From Tellurirhabdus rosea (lineage in GTDB: Bacteria; Bacteroidota; Bacteroidia; Cytophagales; Spirosomataceae): a DNA stretch of 64,000 bases. The stretch spans positions 1,128,001-1,192,000 of the forward strand of contig NZ_CP111085.1 of the NCBI RefSeq assembly GCF_026278345.1, read 5' to 3'. The notes under the pieces are model-generated. The model made no database searches, was not told where the DNA came from, and saw only the letters and a program-made list of their open reading frames with translations. How positions within the stretch are numbered: position 1 is the stretch's first letter; the number at the start of each line of letters is the position of its first letter. A program made the position numbers and the translations under genes. Of the stretch, positions 27,207 to 35,469 are shown one piece after another.

Positions 27207-27296
27207 GGGGCAAGTTTAAGGGATATCGCTTACAGTTTAAAACCGAACCGTCAAAATGGTGCGAAGTTTACTGTAAACGCCAGCCCGTAAACCCGA

Positions 27297-27965
27297 TCAG
27301 GTGTTCAGATAGCGCAGCAGCGAATCCAGCCGTTCCTGATCGATGCTTTCAATCGGGGTATTGGCAAAGGCCGCTTCGATGTGGTAGCCAAACCGCTCCA
27401 GAGTAGCCACCACGGCCGTGATGTCTTTCCGGTTCAGTTTGAGCGTAAGCCGCGATTTGTCGATGGTGCCGTACGCCGACCCGGAGAAGTGGCTGCCGAT
27501 GATCCGGACGTTGTTGGATTCGATGAGGCGGCTGATTTCGGCCATGCTGTAGTCCCGTTCGCTGATATTGAGGACCAGAATGGCTCCCGGCTCCTGCAAA
27601 CCCAGCAGCTGGGCGTACTGTTTCAGAAGTTCGCCGGTCGAAACGGTGCCCATAAATTCGCGGACATCGTTGACCACCGCGAGCACCTGGAGCCGGTGTT
27701 CCAGAATCAGGTGGAGCAGTTCGTACAGGTGTTGCGAATCGTACACATAGATGTGTTCAAACATCCGCATGACCTCACTCAGCGGCCGCTCATCGTCAGG
27801 CACATCCATCAGCAGGTCTTCGTTGACCAAACCTTTGTATTCTCCCTGGTCAACCACCGCCAGTTGCCCGACGCGATGCTCCTGCATCCAGTCGAGTGCC
27901 TGGCCGACGGTATCCGTCGGTTTCAGGGACGGCAGCATAGGGTCTATTAATTCGGAAGCAAGCAT
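27297..27965 (-). CDS. Two-CBS-domain protein
   Basis: Cytosolic protein of 222 residues. The N-terminal half holds a pair of CBS motifs (LKPTDTVGQALDWMQEHRVG, LAVVDQGEYKGLVNEDLL; then YELLHLILEHRLQVLAVVND, EFMGTVSTGELLKQYAQLLG), which usually bind adenine nucleotides. The C-terminal 80 residues look like an ACT-like or similar small regulatory fold (ILVLNISERDYSMAEISRLI). This arrangement occurs next to nadK in several Cytophagales; here the CBS gene lies upstream of nadK on the same strand, 90 bases apart. The ligand and target are unknown. Confidence 0.82.
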   Translation of the reverse strand: MLASELIDPMLPSLKPTDTVGQALDWMQEHRVGQLAVVDQGEYKGLVNEDLLMDVPDDERPLSEVMRMFEHIYVYDSQHLYELLHLILEHRLQVLAVVNDVREFMGTVSTGELLKQYAQLLGLQEPGAILVLNISERDYSMAEISRLIESNNVRIIGSHFSGSAYGTIDKSRLTLKLNRKDITAVVATLERFGYHIEAAFANTPIESIDQERLDSLLRYLNT

Positions 27966-28048
27966 CGTATCGGGGCTTTTCCTGTTTTAAACGCAAAAGA
28001 AAGGCCAACTATTGAGCCAGTCTTCCGTACGGTTTGATCTCCGTCTAT

Positions 28049-28071
28049 GCAGAAAACTACTAATTTTCTGC
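28049..28071 (-). terminator. Small hairpin downstream of the hydrolase gene
   Basis: GCAGAAAA / TTTTCTGC, eight perfect pairs around CTACTAA, about 55 bases beyond the stop of the minus-strand alpha/beta hydrolase. It could be a weak terminator, but the stem is AT-rich and short. Confidence 0.35.
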
Positions 28072-28124
28072 TGAAGTTTACAACATTTCGCCAAAAATCC
28101 CCTTAGCCGCTCTGAAACAGCTTT

Positions 28125-28922
28125 TTACAAAACGGCCGAGGCGGCGGCGACGGCTTTCCGGCTGAGCGGCTGCCGGGCCAGCCAGTCGATCAGCAGCTGG
28201 TTGAAGCGTTCGGGATGCTCCATCATGGGCGCATGGCAGCATTTGTCGATAAAATGCAGCTCCGAACCGGCGATGAGCCGGTTGAACTCATGCCCGACTT
28301 CGGGCGGCGTAATGGTATCGTTCAGCCCCCAGATCAGCAGCGTCGGGACCGAAATGTTCTGGAGTTCCCTCGCTACGTTGTTGCGCTGCGCCGATTTGGC
28401 AATGGCTACAATCCGCATGCATTTGGGAATGCTGTTGGTGATGTCGAACACCTCGTCGATCAGCTCTTTGGTGGCTACTTTGGGGTCGTAAAACGTGTAG
28501 GCCACCCGCTCGGCGATGTACTCGTAGCTGCCCCGCTTGGGATACGAGCCGCCCATCGAGTTTTCGAACAGCCCTGAACTGCCCGTCAGCACCAGCCGCC
28601 GGACCATGTCCGGATGCTTGAGCGTGTACAGCAGTCCCACGTGACCGCCCAGGGAGTTGCCGAGCAGCGTCAGATCGGAGAGCTTTTTAAACGCGATGAA
28701 ACGCTCGATAAACGCCACCAGTCCTTCCAGCCCCGCTTCCCGGATCGGCATATCGTAAATCGGCATTACGGGAATGATCACCCGGTATTTTTCTGAAAAG
28801 CCGTTGATGACGCCGTCCCAGTTGCTGAGTGCGCCAAACAAACCGTGCAGCAGCAGCAGGGTTTCGCCCTGTCCTTCATCTATATACCGAAATTCGCTCT
28901 CTTCCTTAACCCGATAGTTCAT
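28125..28922 (-). CDS. Alpha/beta hydrolase
   Basis: Predicted cytosolic hydrolase of 265 residues with a clear catalytic triad. The nucleophile elbow is LLGNSLGGHVGLL, the acid is in LLIWGLNDTITPPE and the histidine is in CCHAPMMEHPERF. LLLLHGLFGALSNWDGV forms the oxyanion region. No signal peptide is present. It is transcribed in the same direction as the downstream CBS gene and as the upstream amidotransferase gene (53 bases away). The substrate cannot be deduced; similarity to proline iminopeptidase-like or MhpC-like members is generic. Confidence 0.85.
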   Translation of the reverse strand: MNYRVKEESEFRYIDEGQGETLLLLHGLFGALSNWDGVINGFSEKYRVIIPVMPIYDMPIREAGLEGLVAFIERFIAFKKLSDLTLLGNSLGGHVGLLYTLKHPDMVRRLVLTGSSGLFENSMGGSYPKRGSYEYIAERVAYTFYDPKVATKELIDEVFDITNSIPKCMRIVAIAKSAQRNNVARELQNISVPTLLIWGLNDTITPPEVGHEFNRLIAGSELHFIDKCCHAPMMEHPERFNQLLIDWLARQPLSRKAVAAASAVL

Positions 28923-28974
28923 AGCTGTCTTGGTTTTGTCGTAGATTTATTAGTTAAGTACAACTAATTGGCAA

Positions 28975-29583
28975 CTATTTCGCTGTTTTTGCAAAGGTAA
29001 TCCAATTTCTTAAAATTTCCAGTCCAAAATCGGTGAGGACGGCCTCCGGGTGAAACTGAACGCCGTAAATTGGTAACTTTTGGTGACGAAAAGCCATATT
29101 TTCAGCCTTTTGCGCCCTAAAATTTTCTCCCGAATCTGGTATAATAACTTCCGCTAACGGTACAAGTTCGGCGGGCAGACTATTTACTATAAGCGAATGA
29201 TAGCGCGTTACCGTAAAGGTGGCGGGCAAACCGGCAAAAAGCGGGTCGTCGGTCACCTGCCGGACCTCCGACCGCTTGCCGTGCATGGGCCGGTCGGCCC
29301 GTTCCAGCCGGGCGCCGAAAAACTCGCCCAGTGCCTGATGCCCGAGGCAAACGCCCAGCATCGGGACGGTCTGAAAGTAGTGCCCGATGACTGCCATCAG
29401 ACTCCCCGCCTGCCGGGGCGTGCCGGGGCCGGGCGACAGCACAATACCGTCGTAGCTCTCTCCGGTCAGGTCGTCCAGCGAAGCGGTGTTGCGCACCACC
29501 CGGCAGTCGGCACCCGCCTGCTTGAGGTAATCCACCAGCATGTAGGTGAAAGAGTCTATATTATCCAGTACCAAAAGCTTCAT
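28975..29583 (-). CDS. pabA: Glutamine amidotransferase, PabA/TrpG type
   Basis: Glutaminase subunit that delivers ammonia to aminodeoxychorismate or anthranilate synthase. The 202 residues form a class I amidotransferase with the nucleophile in LGVCLGHQALGEFFGA (Cys near residue 80), the oxyanion block VLSPGPGTP and the His-Glu pair in YGVQFHPEAVLTDFG. No large PabB/TrpE subunit, trpD or pabC is adjacent, which favours folate biosynthesis or a shared role over a tryptophan operon, but the two cannot be separated from sequence. It is divergent from the FAD oxidoreductase at 29649 across 65 bases. Confidence 0.82.
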   Translation of the reverse strand: MKLLVLDNIDSFTYMLVDYLKQAGADCRVVRNTASLDDLTGESYDGIVLSPGPGTPRQAGSLMAVIGHYFQTVPMLGVCLGHQALGEFFGARLERADRPMHGKRSEVRQVTDDPLFAGLPATFTVTRYHSLIVNSLPAELVPLAEVIIPDSGENFRAQKAENMAFRHQKLPIYGVQFHPEAVLTDFGLEILRNWITFAKTAK

Positions 29584-29648
29584 TGTTCAACGAAAATTAA
29601 ACAGAGTCCGCAGGAACATCTATTTTTGCATAAACTATCCCAAACCGT

Positions 29649-30884
29649 ATGCCAGTTCGACCGTCTGTGGTGATTGTGGGTGCCGGCATGGCCGGACTTA
29701 CCTGTGCTGTGTATCTCAAACAGGCCGGCCTTGATGCCCTGATCGTGGAAGCTTCCGACGGCGTAGGTGGCCGGGTCCGGACGGACAGGGTGGACGGTTT
29801 CCGCCTCGACCGGGGTTTCCAGATTCTGCTGACGGCTTATCCGGAGACCAAACGCCTGCTGGACTATACAGCTTTACGGTTACAATCGTTTCGGTCGGGA
29901 GCGCTCATCCGCGACGAAGACCGCTGGATGCTTTTTATCAATCCGCTTCAGGAACCCACGGGTATCTTCCCGACGCTCTTTTCCCCGGTCGGAACGTTTG
30001 CCGATAAACTGCGGGTGGTTGAGCTGATGGGGCGGGTGTCCGGCATTCCGACGTACGATCTGTTCCGACAACAGGCAACCAGTACCCAATCGTTCCTGGA
30101 GGATTTCGGCTATTCCGACCGCATCATCAACCTGTTTTTCCGGCCGTTTTTCGGCGGGGTTTTTCTGGAAGACAGCCTCCGGACGTCGAGTAACTTTTTC
30201 GAATTTTGTTTCAAAACGTTCTACTCCGGCGACGCGGCGGTTCCGGCGCTCGGCATGCAAGCGATTCCCGACCAGCTCGCGGCCCGTCTGGACGCGTCCC
30301 AGATCCGGCTGAATACGCCCGTTGAGGCCATTGAAGGCCAGACCCTGCGGCTTGCCAACGGAGAAACCATTCAGGCCGATACCATTGTGCTGGCCGTGGA
30401 TGCCCACGCCGCCCAGCGACTTCTGGGAACGCCGACGGAGCCCCGCTTCAACAAAACGACCTGCACCTACTTTGCCGCCCCGGCTTCGCCCAAACCCGAA
30501 AAGCTTCTGATGCTAAATCCGCACCGGCAGGCGGCGGTCCACAACGTAGCCATCATGAGCGATGTCGCCCGGGACTACGCGCCAGCCGGACAAACACTCA
30601 TTTCGGTCAGCACCCAGGGCCTCGACGCGGTCAATCAGGAGGGCTTGACCGAACGCATCCGCCGGGAACTGACCGACTGGTTTGGGGAGGAAGTGAAAGC
30701 CTGGCGCTGGCTCCGGACCTACCACCTGCCCGAAGCCCTGCCGCAGTACAACGCCGATGCACGCCCCGCCCCCCTCAAACTGGCCGAAAACCTCTACCAG
30801 TGCGGCGACCAGACCTCCTACCCCTCCCTCAACGCCGCCATGCAAACCGGCCGGGAAGTTGCCCAACAAATAATTAAGAATTAA
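29649..30884 (+). CDS. FAD-dependent amine oxidase-like oxidoreductase
   Basis: Flavoprotein of 411 residues. The N-terminal dinucleotide fold is unmistakable (VVIVGAGMAGLTCAVYLKQ) and is followed by EASDGVGGRVRTD, which positions the flavin. A late FAD segment reads YQCGDQTSYPSLNAAMQTGR. This is the protoporphyrinogen/carotenoid/amine-oxidase superfamily, but no other pigment genes are nearby, so a substrate is not proposed. A -7-like element TATTTTTG (29621-29628) precedes the start. It is convergent with another FAD protein (30939-31886) across a hairpin. The two are not close relatives. Confidence 0.85.
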   Translation: MPVRPSVVIVGAGMAGLTCAVYLKQAGLDALIVEASDGVGGRVRTDRVDGFRLDRGFQILLTAYPETKRLLDYTALRLQSFRSGALIRDEDRWMLFINPLQEPTGIFPTLFSPVGTFADKLRVVELMGRVSGIPTYDLFRQQATSTQSFLEDFGYSDRIINLFFRPFFGGVFLEDSLRTSSNFFEFCFKTFYSGDAAVPALGMQAIPDQLAARLDASQIRLNTPVEAIEGQTLRLANGETIQADTIVLAVDAHAAQRLLGTPTEPRFNKTTCTYFAAPASPKPEKLLMLNPHRQAAVHNVAIMSDVARDYAPAGQTLISVSTQGLDAVNQEGLTERIRRELTDWFGEEVKAWRWLRTYHLPEALPQYNADARPAPLKLAENLYQCGDQTSYPSLNAAMQTGREVAQQIIKN

Positions 30885-30951
30885 AAATAAGCTTCGCTCA
30901 ATCAGGAATCCTGACCAGGCGGAGCCTATTCTTAATTCTTAATTTTTAATT
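30872..30951. repeat. Long hairpin between convergent genes (family member 6)
   Basis: Arms AATTAAGAATTAAAAATAAG and CTTAATTCTTAATTTTTAAT with inner GCTTCGCT / GGCGGAGCC. The loop is CAATCAGGAATCCTGACC, itself partly palindromic (TCAGG-AAT-CCTGA). The core AATCAGnnATnCTGACCA next to GCGGAG is almost the same as in the element at 5635-5730. It covers the stop codons of both flanking genes. Confidence 0.82.
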
Positions 30952-31886
30952 CTTTCGCTCATGGCGAGGCCGGATAGGAATGCGCCTTCGACGTTGCCCC
31001 GCGGGCCGAAACCGTCGCCGCCGAAGACCATCGGAAAAGGAGTTTTTACCAGGAGGCAGGGTTCGGGAAACCGCTGGCTGGCGAGGGCGTAGCGCCAGCG
31101 GTGGGTCTGCTGCTGCTGGATGTTTTCCGGAGAAAGAATTTCGGAAAGCTGCCGGATAAGCTGATCGCCAACGGCGGCCATGTCTTCCTCCAGATGCTCC
31201 CGGCTGAAGGCGGGCGTGGCGTGAATGGTCAGGGAAGGCTGGTCGGGCGATACGCCTTTCTGCTGGTTGTCGGCCACCCAGGCAATCGGGCCTTCCGTGA
31301 ACCGCATCGCGCCCGGCTCGGGCAGGCTGACCGGTTCCCGGAGCAGCACCATCGTCGCAATACAGGGTTCGAAATGAATCTGGTTCAGGGCCGACTCCGC
31401 TTCCGGCACCGACAGGCCGCTATCGGCCAGCAGCGCCAGCGCCTGCGGGGCCGGGGCCGTAATCAGCACCGCGTCGGCCCGGTAGGCAGTCCCTTTTTCC
31501 GACTCGGCCACCACCCGACCGTTCGTCTGGCTCAGGCGAACAATCCGTTCGCCCGTGACGACGGGCAGGTCTTTAGCCAGGTATTTGGCGACGCTGCTCA
31601 TGCCGCCAAGGCCGACATAACGCGGGTGGGCGCTGTCCGGCAAATACCATTTCCGGATAATCTGGTGGCCGAGCATTTCGCTGACCACCTGTTGAAATTC
31701 GGGCGTTCGAACGGTAAAATACTGAGCTCCGTGGTCAGCACGGGCATTTTCGAGGCGTCGGGTAGCCAGTCGGCCGCCGACACCACGGCCTTTATCGACA
31801 ACCGTTACGTTCCAGCCTGCGCGGGTCAGTTCCCGGGCGGCAGTCAGGCCGGCCAAACCGGCCCCGAGGATCAATGCAGTGGGCAT
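30939..31886 (-). CDS. Renalase-like NAD(P)/FAD-dependent oxidoreductase
   Basis: Flavoprotein of 315 residues. It opens with ALILGAGLAGLTAARELTRA and continues with DKGRGVGGRLATRR, then the characteristic DHGAQYFTVRTPEFQ of the renalase-like group. A C-terminal flavin-binding segment reads FGGDGFGPRGNVEGAFLSGLAM. Bacterial renalases oxidise the 2- and 6-dihydro isomers of NAD(P)H. Whether this protein does so cannot be shown from motifs alone. It is divergent from the HExxH gene at 32022 over a 135-base gap and convergent with the amine-oxidase-like gene. Confidence 0.8.
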   Translation of the reverse strand: MPTALILGAGLAGLTAARELTRAGWNVTVVDKGRGVGGRLATRRLENARADHGAQYFTVRTPEFQQVVSEMLGHQIIRKWYLPDSAHPRYVGLGGMSSVAKYLAKDLPVVTGERIVRLSQTNGRVVAESEKGTAYRADAVLITAPAPQALALLADSGLSVPEAESALNQIHFEPCIATMVLLREPVSLPEPGAMRFTEGPIAWVADNQQKGVSPDQPSLTIHATPAFSREHLEEDMAAVGDQLIRQLSEILSPENIQQQQTHRWRYALASQRFPEPCLLVKTPFPMVFGGDGFGPRGNVEGAFLSGLAMSERIKN

Positions 31887-32021
31887 AGGTGCACACAGGC
31901 TCAGGCCCGTGATCTTATTGATGAATTACGGCGAATTACGGAAAAAACTTAACTTGTCGGCCACGGAACGTACGGCCTTTCTCTTCAAAACTTCGGCTGC
32001 TCCGGAATTGTTAGACTCTTC

Positions 32022-32825
32022 ATGCGACGCTGGGTACGTGTTTTTTTATTTTTCCTGATCATTCCGCTGGCGGTGCTGGCCGTGTTTCCCCACATTATCC
32101 GGTGTCAGTTCATTGGTTACGCCCCCGATTTTCAGCGCATTGCTCCCGGCGTTTATGTCAGCCGGGACACGCCGCCGCGGCAGCGGGCTTTTCTGTTGTT
32201 CGAAATCCGCCAGGCCGAACGGCGGCTCGCTTCGCTCTGGCAAAGTCCGCGTCGGGGCCGGGCGGCGGTGATTTTCTGCCAGACGCCCGAACAGTACGAA
32301 CGCTATTGCCGGGGCAGCGAAGGGGCCGGCTGCAGTCTGGGAACGCCTTGGGGCGACGCCTGGATCGTCATCAATCCCTACGGCCGCAATCCGGACGTGC
32401 TGGCCCATGAGATGTGCCACGACGAATTGTACCAGCGCCTCGGCTGGCTCACCTCCCAGCGCCAGATTCCGCAATGGTTTAACGAAGGACTTGCCCTCAT
32501 GCTCGATCACCGGTTCACCACCGCCCGCGACAGCCTCCAGCGTTTCCGGGATTACCACGACGAATGGCAGTACCTCACCCGCGGCCAGCAGTTCGTTCTG
32601 GAACTCGAAGAAATGGAGTCTATGCGGGATTTTTTTGGCGGTGGACCGCAGCACGTCATGCTGGCGTACATGACGGCGGGTCGGGAAGTTGCCCGCTGGC
32701 TGAGCATCGTGGGCCGACCGGGATTGCAGCAACTGACCGACGCGGTCGCCGCCGGAAACGACTTCGGCACCACTTACCAGACGCTGGAAGCAAAAGCCCG
32801 CCAACGGGCGAAAAAACTCCGCTGA
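32022..32825 (+). CDS. Membrane-anchored gluzincin-like metalloprotease, hypothetical
   Basis: Protein of 267 residues with one N-terminal membrane anchor (VRVFLFFLIIPLAVLAVFP, residues 5-23) and the rest outside the cytoplasm. The zinc site is visible as LAHEMCHDELYQ (HExxH near residue 130) and, about 25 residues further on, QWFNEGLALM, whose Glu is the usual third ligand of gluzincins (peptidase MA-like). Four cysteines near residues 90-108 (FCQTPEQYERYCRG and GCSLG) could form disulfides. There is no paralogue or partner nearby. The substrate is unknown. Confidence 0.7.
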   Translation: MRRWVRVFLFFLIIPLAVLAVFPHIIRCQFIGYAPDFQRIAPGVYVSRDTPPRQRAFLLFEIRQAERRLASLWQSPRRGRAAVIFCQTPEQYERYCRGSEGAGCSLGTPWGDAWIVINPYGRNPDVLAHEMCHDELYQRLGWLTSQRQIPQWFNEGLALMLDHRFTTARDSLQRFRDYHDEWQYLTRGQQFVLELEEMESMRDFFGGGPQHVMLAYMTAGREVARWLSIVGRPGLQQLTDAVAAGNDFGTTYQTLEAKARQRAKKLR

Positions 32826-32862
32826 CGAAGTTGTACAATTCGGGGAACCTGCCTGGTCTAAC

Positions 32863-32893
32863 TTGCTCCGCCGGGTATCGAGGGCTATTTTTA
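32863..32893 (+). promoter_or_regulatory. Candidate Bacteroidota promoter of the NlpC/P60 gene
   Basis: TTG at 32863-32865, 20-base spacer and TATTTTTA at 32886-32893, compared with the phylum consensus TTTG-N19-TAnnTTTG. It would start transcription about 40 bases before the ATG at 32941. Confidence 0.35.
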
Positions 32894-32940
32894 GGTTAGT
32901 TCAGCGGTTGCCACCGTACCGAAACTTAACCTGAGAAGAG

Positions 32941-33459
32941 ATGAAAAAAGTGCTCCTGACGGCGTTCTTTGCTGTCTGGGCGGCCTTTGTAAGTGCCAAA
33001 CCCGCCGCTTTTCCCGTTGTTTCCGACTCCATCGGTACCTCTACCCGGTCTGAAACGCCTTCGCTGGTCGATGAGTTGATTTCCTACTCCCGAAAATACC
33101 TGCATGCCCGCTATCGCTCCGGCGGCTCCTCGCCCCGGGGCTTCGACTGCTCCGGCTTTACCCGCTTCTGTTTCAGCCAATTCGGAATCCGTCTGCCGCA
33201 TTCCAGCGCCGCCCAGCACGGCGTCGGCGACCGCGTGGACAGAAAAGAGGCTCGTCCCGGCGACCTTATTTTTTTCAAAGGCCACAGCCAGAAGGGCAGC
33301 CGGATCGGTCATGTTGGACTAATCGTAGAAGTTATCGGCGACCGCATCAAGTTCATCCACTCCGCCTGGAACGGCGGCGTCCGCTACGACTGGCTCCACG
33401 CCGGGTACTACCGGGCGAGGTTTGCGGGGGTAAGGAGAGTGGATAAGTTGATTGATTGA
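32941..33459 (+). CDS. C40-family (NlpC/P60) cell-wall hydrolase, exported
   Basis: Cysteine peptidase that cleaves peptidoglycan stem peptides, 172 residues. A signal peptide (KVLLTAFFAVWAAFVSAKPA) is followed by a single catalytic domain with FDCSGFTRFCFSQFGI (nucleophile Cys), RIGHVGLIVEV (His) and FIHSAWNGGVRYD (third polar residue). It has no SH3 or LysM targeting domain, so it is of the minimal type. It is convergent with argB, and a complex hairpin overlaps both gene ends. Confidence 0.9.
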   Translation: MKKVLLTAFFAVWAAFVSAKPAAFPVVSDSIGTSTRSETPSLVDELISYSRKYLHARYRSGGSSPRGFDCSGFTRFCFSQFGIRLPHSSAAQHGVGDRVDRKEARPGDLIFFKGHSQKGSRIGHVGLIVEVIGDRIKFIHSAWNGGVRYDWLHAGYYRARFAGVRRVDKLID

Positions 33460-33565
33460 TAGGTTGATGGGTCGAATGACTGAATGATCGAATGACTGAA
33501 TGACTGATAATGCTGCGTAGCTAATCAACCTATCAGTCATTCGATCATTCAGTCATTCAGTCATT
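33448..33565. repeat. Long shuffled hairpin between NlpC/P60 and argB (family member 7)
   Basis: Two different pairings exist. The 26-base word at 33474-33499 (GAATGACTGAATGATCGAAT and onward) is perfectly complementary to 33533-33558, and TGATAGGTTGAT at 33457-33468 pairs with 33524-33535. The two pairings cross, so they cannot form together. The modules look rearranged compared with the other elements. GATTGATAGGTTGAT recurs at 20048 and 59066. Confidence 0.78.
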
Positions 33566-34342
33566 TTTCAGGACCGTTCCCGCGCCCTGCCCCACCGCTG
33601 CGGCTACTTCGTCGGCGTGGCAGATGATGACGCGCTTTACGCCTTTTTCGAGGGCGGCAAAAGCATTGTCGAGTTTGGGAATCATGCCTTTGTTGATGGC
33701 TCCGGAGGCTTTATATTCGGCGTACCGGGAAGGGGTCAGCTCCGGAATGACGCTGTTGTCGTCGTCCGGATTCGATAGGACTCCTTTTTTCTCGAAGCAA
33801 TAAACGAGCGTAACGTCGTTGTGACCGACCAGATCGACGGCAATGGCTGAGGCCATCGTGTCGGCATTGGTGTTCAGCATGGAGCCCGAGCGGTCGAAGG
33901 TCAGCGGCGCAAAAACCGGCGTCAGGTTCTGGCGCAGAAAATACTGGAGCTGCCCGGCATTCACTTCTTCCACATCCCCCACAAAGCCATAGTCAATGTC
34001 CTTTACCGGCCGTTTGACCGAGCGGACAATTCCCGCATCGGCGCCCGTGAGGCCAATGGCGTTGGTATGCCGGGCCTGAAGCTGCGCCACAATCTGCTTG
34101 TTGACCAACCCGCCGTAAACCATCGTCACGACATCCAGCATGGCCCCGTCCGTAATGCGGCGACCATCGACCATTTTGGTCTCCACGCCCAGCTTAGCGG
34201 CCACCTGCGTGGCAATTTTACCACCGCCGTGGATCAGGATTTTATCGTCGGGAAGGCTGGCAAAGGCCGTCAGGAAGCGGCTGAGCGCCTCGGGATTGTC
34301 GATGACGTTGCCACCGATCTTAATGACTGTGAGGGAGTTCAT
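33557..34342 (-). CDS. argB: N-acetylglutamate (N-acylglutamate) kinase
   Basis: Phosphorylates the acylated glutamate intermediate of arginine synthesis. The 261 residues carry the amino-acid-kinase marks VIKIGGNVIDNPEALSRF, ILIHGGGKIATQVAAKLG, IGLTGADAGIVRS and NTNADTMASAIAVDLVGHND. It is the third gene of a minus-strand group argD-argF'-argB. In Bacteroidota this pathway may run with succinyl rather than acetyl groups; the sequence does not settle which. A 105-base gap with a hairpin repeat separates it from argF'. The C-terminus ends inside the repeat at 33448-33565. Confidence 0.92.
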   Translation of the reverse strand: MNSLTVIKIGGNVIDNPEALSRFLTAFASLPDDKILIHGGGKIATQVAAKLGVETKMVDGRRITDGAMLDVVTMVYGGLVNKQIVAQLQARHTNAIGLTGADAGIVRSVKRPVKDIDYGFVGDVEEVNAGQLQYFLRQNLTPVFAPLTFDRSGSMLNTNADTMASAIAVDLVGHNDVTLVYCFEKKGVLSNPDDDNSVIPELTPSRYAEYKASGAINKGMIPKLDNAFAALEKGVKRVIICHADEVAAAVGQGAGTVLKND

Positions 34343-34356
34343 AGACGTAAAAGTAG

Positions 34357-34449
34357 AAACGCAGAAGACACGGAAGCAAACCCGGAGAAGGCAGAGTTTA
34401 TCAGGAAAACTTCGCGACCTCCGGGTTTGCGTTCGTGTCCTCTGCGTTT
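34357..34449. repeat. Inverted repeat between argF' and argB with AACGCAGAGGACACG words (family member 8)
   Basis: Arms at 34357-34387 and 34419-34449, 31 bases each, match at 28 of 31 positions; the left begins AAACGCAGAAGACACGGAAG. The loop of 31 bases contains ATCAGG and CTTCGCG. The right arm overlaps the argF' stop codon (34448-34450). The word family differs from the GAATGA type but the architecture is the same. Confidence 0.8.
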
Positions 34450-35395
34450 AAATCGTTTTCAGAATTTCTTTCAGAACCGCCTGCGCCGACCATTCCCGGT
34501 TGCCCGCCTGTTCGATGACCAGAGACTGCGGGCTGTCGAGGACTTCGTCGGTCACCTTCATGTTGCGCCGAACGGGCAGGCAGTGCATGAATTTCCCGTT
34601 GTCGGTCAGGCGCATTTTATCCATCGTCACCATCCACGATGGGTCCTGGGTCAGCACCTGGCCGTACTGCTGGTACGACGACCAGTTTTTTCCGTAAATG
34701 AAATCGGCCCCTTCAAACGCTTCGTTCTGGTTGTGCAGCACCCGGGCATTTCCGACAAATTCCGGAGCGAGTTCGTAGCCTTCGGGATGCGTGACCACAA
34801 ATTCGACGTCGCGGGCGTTCATCCATTCGCAAAAGGAGTTGGCCACGGCCTGCGGAAGCGGCTTGAAATGCGGCAGCCAGGTCAGCACCACTTTCGGGCG
34901 GCGTTTGACCTTAAACTCCTCCAGCGTGATGCAGTCGGCCAGCGATTGCAGCGGGTGACGGGTGGCCGATTCGAGGTTGACGATGGGGACACCCGCGTAT
35001 TTTTTAAACTGATTCAGCACAATTTCAGCATAATCCTTCTCCCGGTCCTGCAAACCGGCAAAAGCCCGGATGCCAATCACGTCGCAGTATTTACCGATGA
35101 CGGCGGCGGCTTCCTTCACGTGCTCGGCCTTGTCGCCGTTCATGACGATGCCCTCCTCCATTTCAAGTCCCCAGCTATCCTGTCCCACGTTCATGACCAT
35201 CGTCTGCATGCCAAGATTCTGGGCGGCCTTTTGCGTGCTCAGGCGCGTACGCAGGCTTGAATTGAAGAAAATCAGGCCCATGGTCTTGTTTCGGCCCAGT
35301 TGCTGGTCGGCAAAAGGGTGTTGCTTGGCATCCAGACCGGACTGGATGAGCGCATCAAGATCGGTGACGTCGTTTAGAGAAAGGAAATTGGTCAT
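34448..35395 (-). CDS. argF': N-acylornithine carbamoyltransferase (N-acetyl- or N-succinylornithine type)
   Basis: Transfers the carbamoyl group to acylated ornithine in the Bacteroidota variant of arginine synthesis. Start at ATG 35395 (MTNFLSLNDV) gives 315 residues, close to the N-succinylornithine enzyme of Bacteroides; the open frame upstream to 35464 has no family resemblance. The phosphate-binding motif is FFNSSLRTRLSTQ, and ATRHPLQSLADCITLEE and HCLPVRRN are the carbamoyl-phosphate and ornithine-side motifs. MVMNVGQDSWGLEMEEGIVM corresponds to the region that distinguishes acyl groups, but I cannot decide acetyl versus succinyl. It lies between argD and argB. Confidence 0.88.
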   Translation of the reverse strand: MTNFLSLNDVTDLDALIQSGLDAKQHPFADQQLGRNKTMGLIFFNSSLRTRLSTQKAAQNLGMQTMVMNVGQDSWGLEMEEGIVMNGDKAEHVKEAAAVIGKYCDVIGIRAFAGLQDREKDYAEIVLNQFKKYAGVPIVNLESATRHPLQSLADCITLEEFKVKRRPKVVLTWLPHFKPLPQAVANSFCEWMNARDVEFVVTHPEGYELAPEFVGNARVLHNQNEAFEGADFIYGKNWSSYQQYGQVLTQDPSWMVTMDKMRLTDNGKFMHCLPVRRNMKVTDEVLDSPQSLVIEQAGNREWSAQAVLKEILKTI

Positions 35396-35469
35396 TTTAA
35401 ACGCAGGAAAACGAAATGGAACACCGGCCTGGAAGCGGTCGGCAACGGTTTGCCGGGCTTCCAACCCGG

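Noticed and set aside
27266-27278. GTTTAC-T-GTAAAC inverted repeat before nadK as an operator
   Set aside because: Only 6-base arms and AT-rich; chance occurrence is likely and there is no second copy upstream of a related gene in the window.
33448-33565. CRISPR-like repetition
   Set aside because: The words repeat without unique spacers of constant length and form inverted, not direct, repeats; no cas genes are present.
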